A DNA stretch of 64,000 nt, from assembly GCA_028287505.1 (NCBI GenBank), contig JAQBPN010000085.1, positions 19,774 through 83,773 on the forward strand, read 5' to 3'. Position 1 is the first letter of the stretch. Each line of letters begins with the position of its first letter. The notes below the pieces were generated by a model. It did not search any database, was not told the DNA's origin, and worked only from the letters and a program-made list of their open reading frames with translations. Source of the stretch: Fibrobacterota bacterium (GTDB lineage Bacteria; Fibrobacterota; Fibrobacteria; UBA11236). Below are positions 42,084 to 51,400 of the stretch, piece after piece. Made by a program: the position numbers and the translations under genes.

Positions 42084-42898
42084 CACCTCGCAGACCGGGC
42101 GGCCCCAATCCGGGCGGATTCACCGGCAAGCCCATCCGCGGCAAACGCTTCCCTCCCCGGTCGCCTTCGATCGTGGACGTCAAGCCTTCGAAAATAGCCT
42201 TGGGCCAGTTGATGGCGCGGTACGGCGTCCATCTCCAGCCGCAAACCCTGGACCTGCTTTGGGCCTATCACGGCCTGCTCCGGGAGAACAACCATGATCA
42301 GGACCTGACGCGCCTGATAGGATTCGACACCATCGCGCAAAGGCACTATGCGGATTGCATGATCCTGCATGGGCTGATGAAAGGCAAATGGCCCTCTCCC
42401 ATGGTGGACGTGGGCACGGGGGCGGGATTCCCCGGCATCATGATCAAACTCATGTCCCCTTCCACCCGAATCGTCCTGGCCGAGCCGCGGCCGCGGCGGG
42501 TGCAGTTCCTGGAGATGGTCATCAAGGAGCTTGGCCTCAAGGACATTTCCGTCTTCGGGCATAAGGTCACGTCCCGCAGCCTCACGCAGCCCTTCGCCGC
42601 CGCCATCACGCGCGCCTTCGAAACCGTGGAGCACACCCTGCCCCGCTTCGGAAGCTGCCTGCCGTTGGGCGGCAAGGCCATTTTCATGAAGGGTCCAAAG
42701 GCGGCCGAGGAGATGGCCGTTTTCCAGAGCGATGAATACCGCGTGGCGCGCAACCATGCCTATCGCATTCCCAACACCACCCAGGACCGGGTGCTCCTGA
42801 TCCTGGAGCGCACCAAGGTTCCCGTCCTCGATCTTTCCCGTCCGGCCGATCCGGCCGAAGAAGCGGACATCCAACCGAGCGATCCCGAAGATGAGTAA
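42080..42898 (+). CDS. rsmG: 16S rRNA (guanine-N7) methyltransferase RsmG
   Basis: This 272-residue protein carries the SAM motif MVDVGTGAGFPGIMIKL and the RsmG pattern NNHDQDLTRLIGFDTIAQRHYADC, followed by EPRPRRVQFLEMVIKELGL. RsmG methylates G527 of 16S rRNA. About 35 N-terminal residues (MTPRRPGGPNPGGFTGKPIRGKRF) form a basic, Gly/Pro-rich extension not usual for the family, and a short acidic tail ends the protein. It starts by ATGA overlap with glnE and overlaps rsuA by 8 bases. Confidence 0.9.
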   Translation: MTPRRPGGPNPGGFTGKPIRGKRFPPRSPSIVDVKPSKIALGQLMARYGVHLQPQTLDLLWAYHGLLRENNHDQDLTRLIGFDTIAQRHYADCMILHGLMKGKWPSPMVDVGTGAGFPGIMIKLMSPSTRIVLAEPRPRRVQFLEMVIKELGLKDISVFGHKVTSRSLTQPFAAAITRAFETVEHTLPRFGSCLPLGGKAIFMKGPKAAEEMAVFQSDEYRVARNHAYRIPNTTQDRVLLILERTKVPVLDLSRPADPAEEADIQPSDPEDE

Positions 42899-43640
42899 GC
42901 GCAGAGGCACATTGGCCGCGATGCTTTCGGATCAGGGATTCGGAAACCACAAGGACTGCCAGCGCCTGGTCCGCAACGGTTCCGTGGAATTGGGCCGCGA
43001 AGAAGGCGGCGCGCTCGTCTGGTCGGTCGCGGAGGATCCGGATGCGCAGATTGCGCCCGAGGGGCTCCACTTGAAAATCGGCGCCTTTCAGCTTCCCTGG
43101 CGGGAAAAACTCTACCTGGCCTTCCATAAGCCGGCCGGCACCGAATGCAGCCATACGCCGTCCCATCATCAAAGCGTCTTTTCCTTTTTTCCCGAGCCTT
43201 TTCTCAAGCGCAAACTGGAAGCCGTGGGACGGCTGGACGCGGATACCACCGGCCTCCTCTTCCTCACCGATTCCGGCGTGTTCAACCATTTCCTCACCTC
43301 GCCGCGCAAACATGTGCCCAAGACCTATCGGGTGGGAACCAAACACGCCATTTCACCCGAGCAGATCGCCAAGCTGACCGAGGGAGTGGATCTGCGCGGC
43401 GAAGATGGCAAGACCCTTCCGGCCACGGTGGCCCTGCTGGATGAAAAAAGCTGCGATCTGACCGTGGAAGAAGGCAAATACCATCAAGTCAAGCGCATGT
43501 TCGCGGCCGCGGGCAATCGCGTGGAATCCATCCATCGCGTGGCGATAGGTGCAATCAAACTCGAAGACGCCCTGGCTTCCGGCCAGTGGCGCTGGCTCAA
43601 TGAAACGGAACTTTCCGCATTGGGATTCAAGGAACCCTGA
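42891..43640 (+). CDS. rsuA: 16S rRNA pseudouridine synthase RsuA
   Basis: This 249-residue protein has an S4-like N-terminal domain (GTLAAMLSDQGFGNHKDCQRLVRNGSVELG). The catalytic core follows: HKPAGTECSHTP, then VGRLDADTTGLLFLTDSG with the catalytic Asp, and KTYRV ... EGKYHQVKRMFAAAGNRV. RsuA makes pseudouridine 516 of 16S rRNA. RluE/F-type specificity cannot be fully excluded. Start overlaps the end of rsmG by 8 bases. It forms an rRNA-modification run with rsmG and the next methyltransferase. Confidence 0.92.
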   Translation: MSKRRGTLAAMLSDQGFGNHKDCQRLVRNGSVELGREEGGALVWSVAEDPDAQIAPEGLHLKIGAFQLPWREKLYLAFHKPAGTECSHTPSHHQSVFSFFPEPFLKRKLEAVGRLDADTTGLLFLTDSGVFNHFLTSPRKHVPKTYRVGTKHAISPEQIAKLTEGVDLRGEDGKTLPATVALLDEKSCDLTVEEGKYHQVKRMFAAAGNRVESIHRVAIGAIKLEDALASGQWRWLNETELSALGFKEP

Positions 43641-43644
43641 TACC

Positions 43645-44793
43645 ATGATCAATCGCGACCCCGCCGCAACGCTCCCCAAAAAAGAAATGGATCCGGCCAT
43701 CCGGCTTTTGCTGACCGCCAGGGAGGATACCGGGCAACGCGCCCTGTTCATCCTGGCCGGGGACGGCGAACTGGCCGCCGGGTTCGCGCCCCGCTTCGCC
43801 GAGGTCGTCTGCCACAACGCCAATCACACCCTGCATACGGCCGCCCTGGCGACCGTGGAACGCCTGGGCCTGGCGAATGTCCGTTGCGTGCTGGGAGATC
43901 TCCCCTGCACCGATCGCGACGCGGAAGCCTTCCTGCCCGGGATCCGGTTCCCGGAAAACCATTTCGATCTGATCGGATTCCGGCTGGGCCGGGGCACCGC
44001 CCAACTCAACGCCGTATTGGTGGAAGCATTCCGCCTGCTGGCGCCGGGCGGCAGCCTTATCGTTTCCGGGCACAACCAGGAAGGCATCAAAAGCTTCGCG
44101 AAACGGGGCGAAGGCCATTTCGGGAACCTGGCCCTGCAAGGCATCAAGTCTTCCTGCCGGTTGCTGCGGTTCCGCAAGGAAAGCGAAGCGCCTCCCGAAC
44201 CCATCGAGGACCCGCGCTACTTCTTTCCGGTGTCCCTGGAACTCGCCTATTCCGGAGGCGGAAAGCTCTCCTATCTGACCAAGCCGGGAATCTTCGCCTA
44301 CCGCGCCACCGATGCCGGGACGGCTTTGCTGGCCTTGCATTTGCCCTCCTGCGAAGGCAAGTCCGTGTTGGACCTGGGGTGCGGGAGCGGCGCGCTTTCC
44401 CTGGCGGCCTTCAAGCTCGGGGCCAAAGAGGTATTGGCGGCCGACAACAGCGCCATCGCCACCGCCTGCGCGGAACGGAACTTTTCCCTGCACGGAATGC
44501 CGGGAAAAGTGCTTTGCTCGGATCTGGCCGAGGGAGCGCCGGGCGAATTCGATTTGATCCTCACCAACCCGCCTTTCCACAATGATGCGGAAACGGACTA
44601 TACCCTGCCCGGGAGGATCCTGAAAACCATTTTGCATCTCCTGAAACCGGGAGGCGAAGCCTATCTGGTGGCCAACCAATTCCTCGATTACTCCGTGCAG
44701 GCCAAATTGCTGTTCCGGGAGGCCGTCGTACTGGAGCGCACGCAGGCTTACACCATCCATCGTATGGTTAAGGGTCAGGACTCCGTATCGTAA
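43645..44793 (+). CDS. RsmC/RlmG-like rRNA methyltransferase
   Basis: This 382-residue protein has two related methyltransferase-like halves. The N-terminal half (residues 1-190) is degenerate. The C-terminal half has VLDLGCGSGALSLAAFKLGA, DNSAIATACAERN and the catalytic-type motif LILTNPPFHND, as in RsmC (16S m2G1207) and RlmG (23S m2G1835). Which target applies cannot be read from sequence. AAGGAA lies upstream of ATG 43645, 4 bases after the rsuA stop. The last seven codons (KGQDSVS) and stop are made by the first copy of a 22-base tandem repeat, so the C-terminus may be recently altered. Confidence 0.85.
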   Translation: MINRDPAATLPKKEMDPAIRLLLTAREDTGQRALFILAGDGELAAGFAPRFAEVVCHNANHTLHTAALATVERLGLANVRCVLGDLPCTDRDAEAFLPGIRFPENHFDLIGFRLGRGTAQLNAVLVEAFRLLAPGGSLIVSGHNQEGIKSFAKRGEGHFGNLALQGIKSSCRLLRFRKESEAPPEPIEDPRYFFPVSLELAYSGGGKLSYLTKPGIFAYRATDAGTALLALHLPSCEGKSVLDLGCGSGALSLAAFKLGAKEVLAADNSAIATACAERNFSLHGMPGKVLCSDLAEGAPGEFDLILTNPPFHNDAETDYTLPGRILKTILHLLKPGGEAYLVANQFLDYSVQAKLLFREAVVLERTQAYTIHRMVKGQDSVS

Positions 44794-44837
44794 GAGTCAA
44801 GACTCCGTATCGTAAGGGTCAGGACTCCGCGTAACGC
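44772..44837. repeat. 22-base tandem repeat, three copies, overlapping a gene end
   Basis: Copies occupy 44772-44793, 44794-44815 and 44816-44837. Copies 1 and 2 differ at two positions (GGGTCAGG versus GAGTCAAG), and copy 3 matches copy 1 for its first 14 bases then diverges. Copy 1 encodes the C-terminus and TAA stop of the RsmC-like protein; each perfect copy ends in TAA. Direct duplication is the simplest explanation. Confidence 0.85.
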
Positions 44838-44876
44838 GGCCTGATTCCAGGGCCCCGGCACGGGCCCACTTCCTTA

Positions 44877-44906
44877 TTGCCCCCGTTTCCCCCGGGGTGA
44901 TAAAAT
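44877..44906 (+). promoter_or_regulatory. Promoter predicted to give a leaderless mRNA for the EF-hand lipoprotein operon
   Basis: TTGCCC (44877-44882), 18 bases, TAAAAT (44901-44906), then 7 bases to ATG 44914. The start point should fall at or within about two bases of the ATG. No Shine-Dalgarno site precedes the ATG. Confidence 0.6.
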
Positions 44907-44913
44907 ATCCACT

Positions 44914-46218
44914 ATGATACGTTTCCGGATCGGGTTCGCGGCCTTGGCGGGCCTGGCCGCCGTTTTGGCGGGATGCAATATTTTCAAGGACTCCATCGGC
45001 ATCCAGGCGGAAACCCCCGACGAGCATATCCTGGAAGGCCAGATCAACCTCCAGAAGGCGCGCTACCCCGCGGCCCTGGCCGAATTCGAAGCCGCCATCG
45101 CCATGGATTCCTCGAAATCGGAAGCCTATTACGGCGCCGCCAAATGCGTGCTCCTGGAACAGCACATCAACATGTTCCAGTTGATGCAATCCTTCCAGAA
45201 CAATGAAGGGGGCAGCATCCCTTTCCTGGGAGAACCGGATTCCATCAAGGACAAGATCTACGTGGCCAACCGCGGGATCAACAAATATCTGGGACCCCTG
45301 GTGGATCTGGAAAAAGCCGGCAGGAGCGATCTCAAGATTTCCAGCAAGCGCTTCTCGGCGGACTACGCGCTGGCCTCCGCCATCGAGGCGGTGCTCTCGC
45401 TGGCGGATTTCAACGGGGACGGGCGTATCAACGCCAAGGACAATATTCTCAATGGGATCATCGATTTCACGGATCCCTCCAAGCTCAACCCCGACAGCAT
45501 CATGGCCAACCTTGCGGACCTCAAGAACGACACGGCCAAGATAGCGGCCTTGAACGGTCTCCTGGAAAAATCCCAGGAGCTATTGGCCAAGAGCGACAAG
45601 GCCATCGATCTTTTCCTGAACGGCATTCTGGACAAGAAGGATTCCCTGGGCAACGATTGCGCGCCGGCGGACACGGCCTGCCGGAACCTGCAGAACCAGG
45701 TGAAGGGCGTCAACAAGGAACAGGTCGGCGATTCAGCCCTCACCCAGGTCAAGAAATTCATCCAGGACGCGGGTTCCACCGTGGTCATCTACAAGGTCTT
45801 CGACAAATTGGATAACGACGGGGACGGCTGCATCGACGAAGAGATGCTGGACGGCATCGACAACGACGGAGACGGGAAGGTCGACGAGGATTCCCGCGGT
45901 GCTCCCGACAGCGTAGGCAACGCGAATTTCTACGCGGACAAGGACAAAGCCGACAACAATCTGGACGGCAAAATCGATGAGGCCGGGGAGGCAGCGTTCC
46001 ATCGCCGGTACCTGGATTCCTTCGCGCCCCTGCAATTGCTGGCCCACCCGGACAGAAAAGGCCAGTTGTACTGGGCGGACAGCGGAGCCGGCATGGTGGA
46101 TACGCGCAGAAAAGTGATCCTGGTCCTCGATTCCACGGTCACGCCCAAGGTCACGGACACCGTTTCCACCTTCGACCTGTGCAAGGGAACCGTGAAGGGA
46201 TTCAAGCATGGGAATTGA
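44914..46218 (+). CDS. Lipoprotein with TPR-like region and calcium-binding-type (EF-hand/dockerin-like) loops
   Basis: The 434-residue product has a lipoprotein signal with LAGC (Cys21), then a TPR-like pair (EGQINLQKARYPAALAEFEAAIAMDSSKSEAYYGAAKCVL). It carries several D-x-D-G-D-G loops: DFNGDGRINAKDN (about 166-178), DNDGDGCIDEE, DNDGDGKVDED and DNNLDGKIDEA (about 300-355). Such loops bind calcium in dockerin and thrombospondin-type repeats. It is likely outer-membrane anchored. ATG 44914 lacks a ribosome site and sits at the predicted transcription start. The last 11 bases overlap the PorV-like barrel gene. Function unknown. Confidence 0.82.
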   Translation: MIRFRIGFAALAGLAAVLAGCNIFKDSIGIQAETPDEHILEGQINLQKARYPAALAEFEAAIAMDSSKSEAYYGAAKCVLLEQHINMFQLMQSFQNNEGGSIPFLGEPDSIKDKIYVANRGINKYLGPLVDLEKAGRSDLKISSKRFSADYALASAIEAVLSLADFNGDGRINAKDNILNGIIDFTDPSKLNPDSIMANLADLKNDTAKIAALNGLLEKSQELLAKSDKAIDLFLNGILDKKDSLGNDCAPADTACRNLQNQVKGVNKEQVGDSALTQVKKFIQDAGSTVVIYKVFDKLDNDGDGCIDEEMLDGIDNDGDGKVDEDSRGAPDSVGNANFYADKDKADNNLDGKIDEAGEAAFHRRYLDSFAPLQLLAHPDRKGQLYWADSGAGMVDTRRKVILVLDSTVTPKVTDTVSTFDLCKGTVKGFKHGN

Positions 46219-47338
46219 CCTGAAAGGCCGATTGGCCATAGGCTCCATCCTGATTGCGGCCTCTTCCGCCTGGTGCGTGCGCGGGCCCCAGTACCTCAGC
46301 GGCCGCGCCCTGGGGATGGGCGACGCCTTCGTGGCCTTGTCCGATGACTACAGCGGCATCTATTACAATCCCGCCGGTCTGGCGCGCCTCAATACGCCCA
46401 TGGACGCGGGCATGTCCCTGAAATTCGACGTGGGGGATCTTTTCGGCACCGCCGGCGATGCCTTGAACGTCGCGGGCGCCCACACCAACAGCTTCAGCAG
46501 CCTGGACAGCATGTCCGCGGACAACACCCTGGTGGACGATATCATGGTCTTCGACCGACGCCCCATCGGCCTGGGAACCCTTCCCGAAATGCATTTCGCC
46601 GCCCGGAGCACCGACCCGGATCTGCCCATCGGCATAGGAGCCGCCTGGTTCCTGGGATCCCAGGGACGTTTCATGCTCGATAAGGGCATCTACATTCCCG
46701 CCGCCAGCGCGCGCGTGCGCACGGATTTCGTGGCCAAGGTGGCGGGAGCCATTCAGCCCTATCCCGGACTCTGCATCGGCCTGTCCCCCACCATCGCCAC
46801 CTACAACACTTTCGAACAGTCCATTTCCATCCAGGAATACGCCTCCGCATCGGACACCTTGCAGGCGCGACTGACGGAGGAAAAGGAGAAGATCTACCGG
46901 CCGGGTTTCGGCTTCGGCGTCACCGCCGGCGCCCTATACGATATCGTGCCCACGGAACTCCGCGTGGGCGCGGTGGTCTACAATATGTTCCTGAGCATGG
47001 ACCATGACGAAGTCCCGATCACCTACAGCGTGGGTCTGGCCTACCTGCCGGCCGTGCTCCGCAAGCAGGGAATGCTCCGCTACGTGAACTTCGACCTGGA
47101 CATCGAGGACGTCTTTTCGGACAAGGATTTCCTGGGCAAGGTGAACATGGGAGCGGAAATGAATCTGTCGCTGGCGCAGTTGCGGGGCGGCTTCAAGGGC
47201 GGCTATCCCTGCTACGGATTGCTCGCCAATCTCTTCTTCATGCAGTTGGAGTTCACGTCCTGGGCGGAAGAAGCCGGCCTGTACGTGGGCCAGCTCGAGG
47301 ATCGCCACTATCTGCTGGGGATGCGGCTGGGAATCTGA
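46208..47338 (+). CDS. PorV/UPF0164-like outer-membrane barrel protein
   Basis: The 376-residue product has a signal peptide (MGIDLKGRLAIGSILIAASSAWC). It then carries the family hallmark GRALGMGDAFVALSDDYSGIYYNPAGLARL, typical of PorV/FadL-like proteins (UPF0164), followed by barrel strands to the end LLGMRLGI. PorV is the outer-membrane shuttle of the type 9 secretion system; other family members have different roles, so PorV function is only suggested. It is coupled to the upstream calcium-loop lipoprotein. It converges with another PorV-like gene (47447-48457) across a 108-base spacer without a clear terminator. Confidence 0.82.
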   Translation: MGIDLKGRLAIGSILIAASSAWCVRGPQYLSGRALGMGDAFVALSDDYSGIYYNPAGLARLNTPMDAGMSLKFDVGDLFGTAGDALNVAGAHTNSFSSLDSMSADNTLVDDIMVFDRRPIGLGTLPEMHFAARSTDPDLPIGIGAAWFLGSQGRFMLDKGIYIPAASARVRTDFVAKVAGAIQPYPGLCIGLSPTIATYNTFEQSISIQEYASASDTLQARLTEEKEKIYRPGFGFGVTAGALYDIVPTELRVGAVVYNMFLSMDHDEVPITYSVGLAYLPAVLRKQGMLRYVNFDLDIEDVFSDKDFLGKVNMGAEMNLSLAQLRGGFKGGYPCYGLLANLFFMQLEFTSWAEEAGLYVGQLEDRHYLLGMRLGI

Positions 47339-47446
47339 GACTTTTTCGCGTCCTTCCGAGGAGACTGCGGAATCCGGCGACATGAACCCGTTCGGTCCTT
47401 ACTCTGCCGGGCTGCGCCATCTTCCTCCCACTCGGCGGCACCGGTA

Positions 47447-48457
47447 TCAACGGCTCAGGTTGAATCCCAAGCGGACATTGTTGTGATGGTCGAAGTTGTA
47501 GACCCACTCGTAAGCCATGTCCACGTTCAGGCGCATGCCCAGGTAACGGTATCCCAGCCCCGCGCCCAGGGAAAGCCGGTGGGACGCCTCCTTGGTGAAC
47601 ATATTCCGCGCGTAACCCACGCGCGCGGCCAGCAAATCGTGCAGATACGGTTTGACCCGGGAATCAGGCAGCAGTTCCAGGGGAATCACTTCCACGCCGG
47701 TGGCCAGTTTGGTCAACCCGTCATGATACAGGGACGGCTCGTAGTCCACCACCATGTCCAGGAAGGGATCCGGATCGAACAGGAAGCCATACCGTAACGT
47801 CACGGGTACGTATTCCGCGTACTGCCCCAGGGCGGTTCCCGCCTCGTTATGGGTGTCCCAGGAGATCCTGGAGAACAAATCCTTCAGGGTAACGCCCACC
47901 GCGTACTTGGGGCCGAACGGCCTGGCGGTCGCGCCGATATCGAAACCCAGCAACCCCAGGGCCGTGCCCTGCACCTGATGGCCTACGCCCGCCTCCGGAT
48001 CGATGAACTCGGAACCTCCCCCGCCGGTACCGGCGAAACGGAGCTTGTAGGTAGCGCCCAGGTGCACCCAACCCCGCTCGTAGGCGCCGCCCAACAGGAC
48101 TTCGTTTTCGGAATAGACCTCGTCCCCGTTCTGCAACCAGGCCACGCCGAGCACGTACGGACGCCCGGGCAGCCGGTAGGTCCCGGAGGTGAAATGGTAG
48201 GGCACCAAGGCGTACATGTTCGAGTAGTAATAGCCGCCGCTCCAATCGCGCGTGTCCGCCATGGCCGCGGGATTGTAGATGATGGCTTCCACGCCATCCG
48301 GGGCGGCCGTCTGGGCGCCGGCCAAGGCGGTGCCGCGTCCCCCGATGGCGACGGGCGCGAAGGCTCCGGGAACGCCGGATACGTCGACGGCCCGCGCCGT
48401 GGAAAGCATCGAGACGATCGCTCCCGCCGCATACAGCGTTCGCATGGCCTTGTTCAT
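47447..48457 (-). CDS. PorV/FadL-like outer-membrane barrel protein, last gene of the giant-protein operon
   Basis: The 336-residue product has a signal peptide (MNKAMRTLYAAGAIVSMLSTARA), then GGRGTALAGAQTAAPDGVEAIIYNPAAMADT. This is a variant of the PorV hallmark, followed by beta strands ending in NNVRLGFNLSR. The start overlaps the stop of the 2828-residue gene by ATGA, so its synthesis is tied to that surface protein. A dedicated shuttle or anchor for the giant protein is plausible but unproven. Confidence 0.8.
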   Translation of the reverse strand: MNKAMRTLYAAGAIVSMLSTARAVDVSGVPGAFAPVAIGGRGTALAGAQTAAPDGVEAIIYNPAAMADTRDWSGGYYYSNMYALVPYHFTSGTYRLPGRPYVLGVAWLQNGDEVYSENEVLLGGAYERGWVHLGATYKLRFAGTGGGGSEFIDPEAGVGHQVQGTALGLLGFDIGATARPFGPKYAVGVTLKDLFSRISWDTHNEAGTALGQYAEYVPVTLRYGFLFDPDPFLDMVVDYEPSLYHDGLTKLATGVEVIPLELLPDSRVKPYLHDLLAARVGYARNMFTKEASHRLSLGAGLGYRYLGMRLNVDMAYEWVYNFDHHNNVRLGFNLSR

Positions 48458-51400
48458 TTCAGCATCACCACTTTCCTGAGGTATTCCTTTTTCCCTTGGC
48501 CGTCCCTGACGATCAGCTTCAGCATGTACCGGCCGTTCCGGCAGGCCACGCCATGGCTGTCATGGCCGTCCCACACGTAGGGGCCCAGCTCCGCCGTTCG
48601 GCTGGGGGAATCGGCCGCCGCTTTCCTCGCGCCCGGTTGTACGTTCTGGCCCTTGCTCAATTGCGTTTCCTGGCTCTCGTACACCTTGTCGCCCATCATG
48701 TTGTAGACTTCCACGCGCACGCCAACCTGGCTGGATACGTCCGAAGAGACCTTGTATCCCAGCTGGAGGCCCCATGGATCCTGGGAGGTGAAAGGATTGG
48801 GGGTGACGATGAAATCGTAGGCGCCCAAGGGCAGGCTTCCCATGATGACGGCATATTTGGAAAAGCTGTATACCTTGCCGGCCACCGCGATGTCGCCCTT
48901 GGCGCTGTCGACCTTCTCCCAACTGAGGCGGGCCGAGTTCCAATGCCCCAGGAACACCGTACGGTGCTGGGCGATGCCTTGGGCCACCGGCATCATCAAG
49001 GTGGCCCCGCTGTCGGCCTTGAAGGGCTGGCGCTCGCTGAGTTCGATATCCAGGATGTCCCCCACCACTTCTTCCTGGGGCGAGGCCCGCAGCAGTCCGC
49101 TGACCTTGGGCTTGTTCACGCTCACCGTGAAGGCCTTGCTCAGCCCCGCCAGGTTGAAATCCAGAAAGGCGCCTTCGCCGTTGGTCACCACGGTGCGTCC
49201 CTTCGCGGCGGGAACCACCTGCGCGAAAGTGGCCACGTTGGCGACGAACGCGAATGCCCGGTAGAGTGGCGCGCCCGTATTGGTGGTGGCCACCTGGAGG
49301 GTATCGTTGATGCGCAAGGCCGCGCTGCGGGCCACGGCGGAATCGGGAAGGAAGACGCCCAATTGGCTCAAGGTGCCGATGGCGGAATCCGCTCCGAAGG
49401 ACCAACGCGGGGAAATGTTGAATTCGCGGCCTTCCGCGGTCTTGGCGAATGCGGAGAACAGGTAACCGGAAGGATTCTGATTGGAGACCAGCAACGCGGC
49501 CCCGTCGTCTTCCAGTACGCGGTTCTCCTTCACGTACTTGACGGCGATGGAAACCGGGGTCAGATCCTGGATCCTGACGAAAAAGGATTTCTTAAGGCGG
49601 ACGGCGCCCATATGCGCGGCGCAGACGATCTGGAAAACCGAATCGGAGGGTACGCTGCCGCCGCGGAACCGGCAGATCCGGGGCGAAGCTGATTCCGGGA
49701 CCAGGGACAATCCGAAAGAGCCCGCCCGCGCCGCGTCCGCGAAACTCCAGACTACGGAGAAACCCGTGTCGCCGTCCGCCTGTTTTTGATCGAAATAGGC
49801 GTCCAGGGAGCGGCCTTTTTCCCCGCGCAGCTGCACCTGGTAGACGTCGCGGGCGCCCAGGGAATACAGGGAGGTATCCGCTTCCAGGCGCTGTGGCAAC
49901 AGGGCCGCGGAATACAGGAGGAAAGGATCCCGGAGATTGAACTTGCCGGGGGATTGGATGTCCGAATAGGCCAACGACGCCGACGAGACCGAGACCCCGG
50001 CCGGGGTAACCGTGCCGATACGGGCGCCGGAGGGAGAGCGCAGGGCATGATAGTATTCGTATTCCCCTGCCTTGGTCTGCGCCGGAACCGTGCCGGCGAA
50101 TCCGCCCGCCACCGAATCCAGGACCACGGACTTCCAGAGAGGATCCCCTTGGGGCCGATAATACAGGCTGCACACAACGGCCGGGGCCGGATGCAGGGAA
50201 TCGGCCCGACGCACCCTCGCCGTAAAGGCGGAGCCGATGATGGAATCGGGGATGGACGCCTGGAAGAAGGGTTGGGACAGGGTATCCGTGCGGATGCTGT
50301 CTTCTCCCAGGGCGATGAAATACGGTGAAAGCGGAATCAGGTCCGCTTCCTGATCCTTGATGGCCACTTCATAGGCCGCGGGTTGCAGTTTGGCGCCGCT
50401 TATGTAAAGCCCGGCGGTATCCGGACGTTCCTGCAATTTCTGGCCGTTGAGGGTCAGATCCACACCCTTGCCGCTTTTCCCGTCCGAGGTGACGAAGACC
50501 CTGATTTGGCTGGTGGGATAGGACAGGGTGACGTTCAGGACCGGGTTCTTGGCGGTCAGTTCAACCACCTTGGAAAGGTCCTTGAAGCCTTCCCGCTTGA
50601 CCTTGAGGGTGTAAGGCACGGGCCGGCGCAGTTCCCGGAAGGAATTGGGAGCCTGCCCGGTGATGGAAAAGCGCAGACTGTCGTCCGGGTGGAAGGACTG
50701 CACCGTCAGGAACAGGCCCGCGACCGCATCCTTGCCTTCTTTCACCGTCACGTCGATTTCCCCGTCGAATTTGTAATCCGCGGTGAGCACGATATCCTGG
50801 ATCGCGGAGCCGTCCGCATCCAGGTAAACGGGAATCCGGGTGCGGGTAAGATACCCGTCCTGGGAGGCTTCCAGGTAGACCGGCGAAGCGGAACCGGGAG
50901 CGGCGGCAAGCTCGTAGCGTCCCAGACTGTCCGCGGTGGCGGTAGCGGGCGCGTCCGAGAGAAGGCGTACGGTGGCGCCGGAGACCGGAGTATTGGTCAG
51001 GGCGTCCCGGACCAGGCCCAGGATGACGTTTCCGCGCCGGGACAGAACAAGGTTCCGGGTTTCGATGCCTTTGCCGGCATAGACCACGTCCACGGCGGCT
51101 GGAGCCGTATAGCCGGGCCTGGAAGCGGAAAGCCGATAGGTTCCGGCTCCCTGGCCGCCGAAGACGAATTGGCCGCCGCCGTCGGTTTCCAGTTTCAGGG
51201 TATCCTTGCCGCGGGACAGCACTACCAGGGCCGCCAGGCCCCTTCCGGTTTCATCCGCGACGAGACCGGAAATGCCGGCTTCGGTTTCCTCCAGGAGAAA
51301 ATCGGCTTTCTCGATCAAGACCCCTTTGGTCACGCCCAGGTTACCCGGCTTGGGAGACCGATAGCCCTTGCGCTCCACGGAGATTTCGTGGCCGCCGGAA

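Noticed and set aside
44772..44837. CRISPR array
   Set aside because: The 22-base units are directly adjacent with no spacers; it is a simple tandem duplication.
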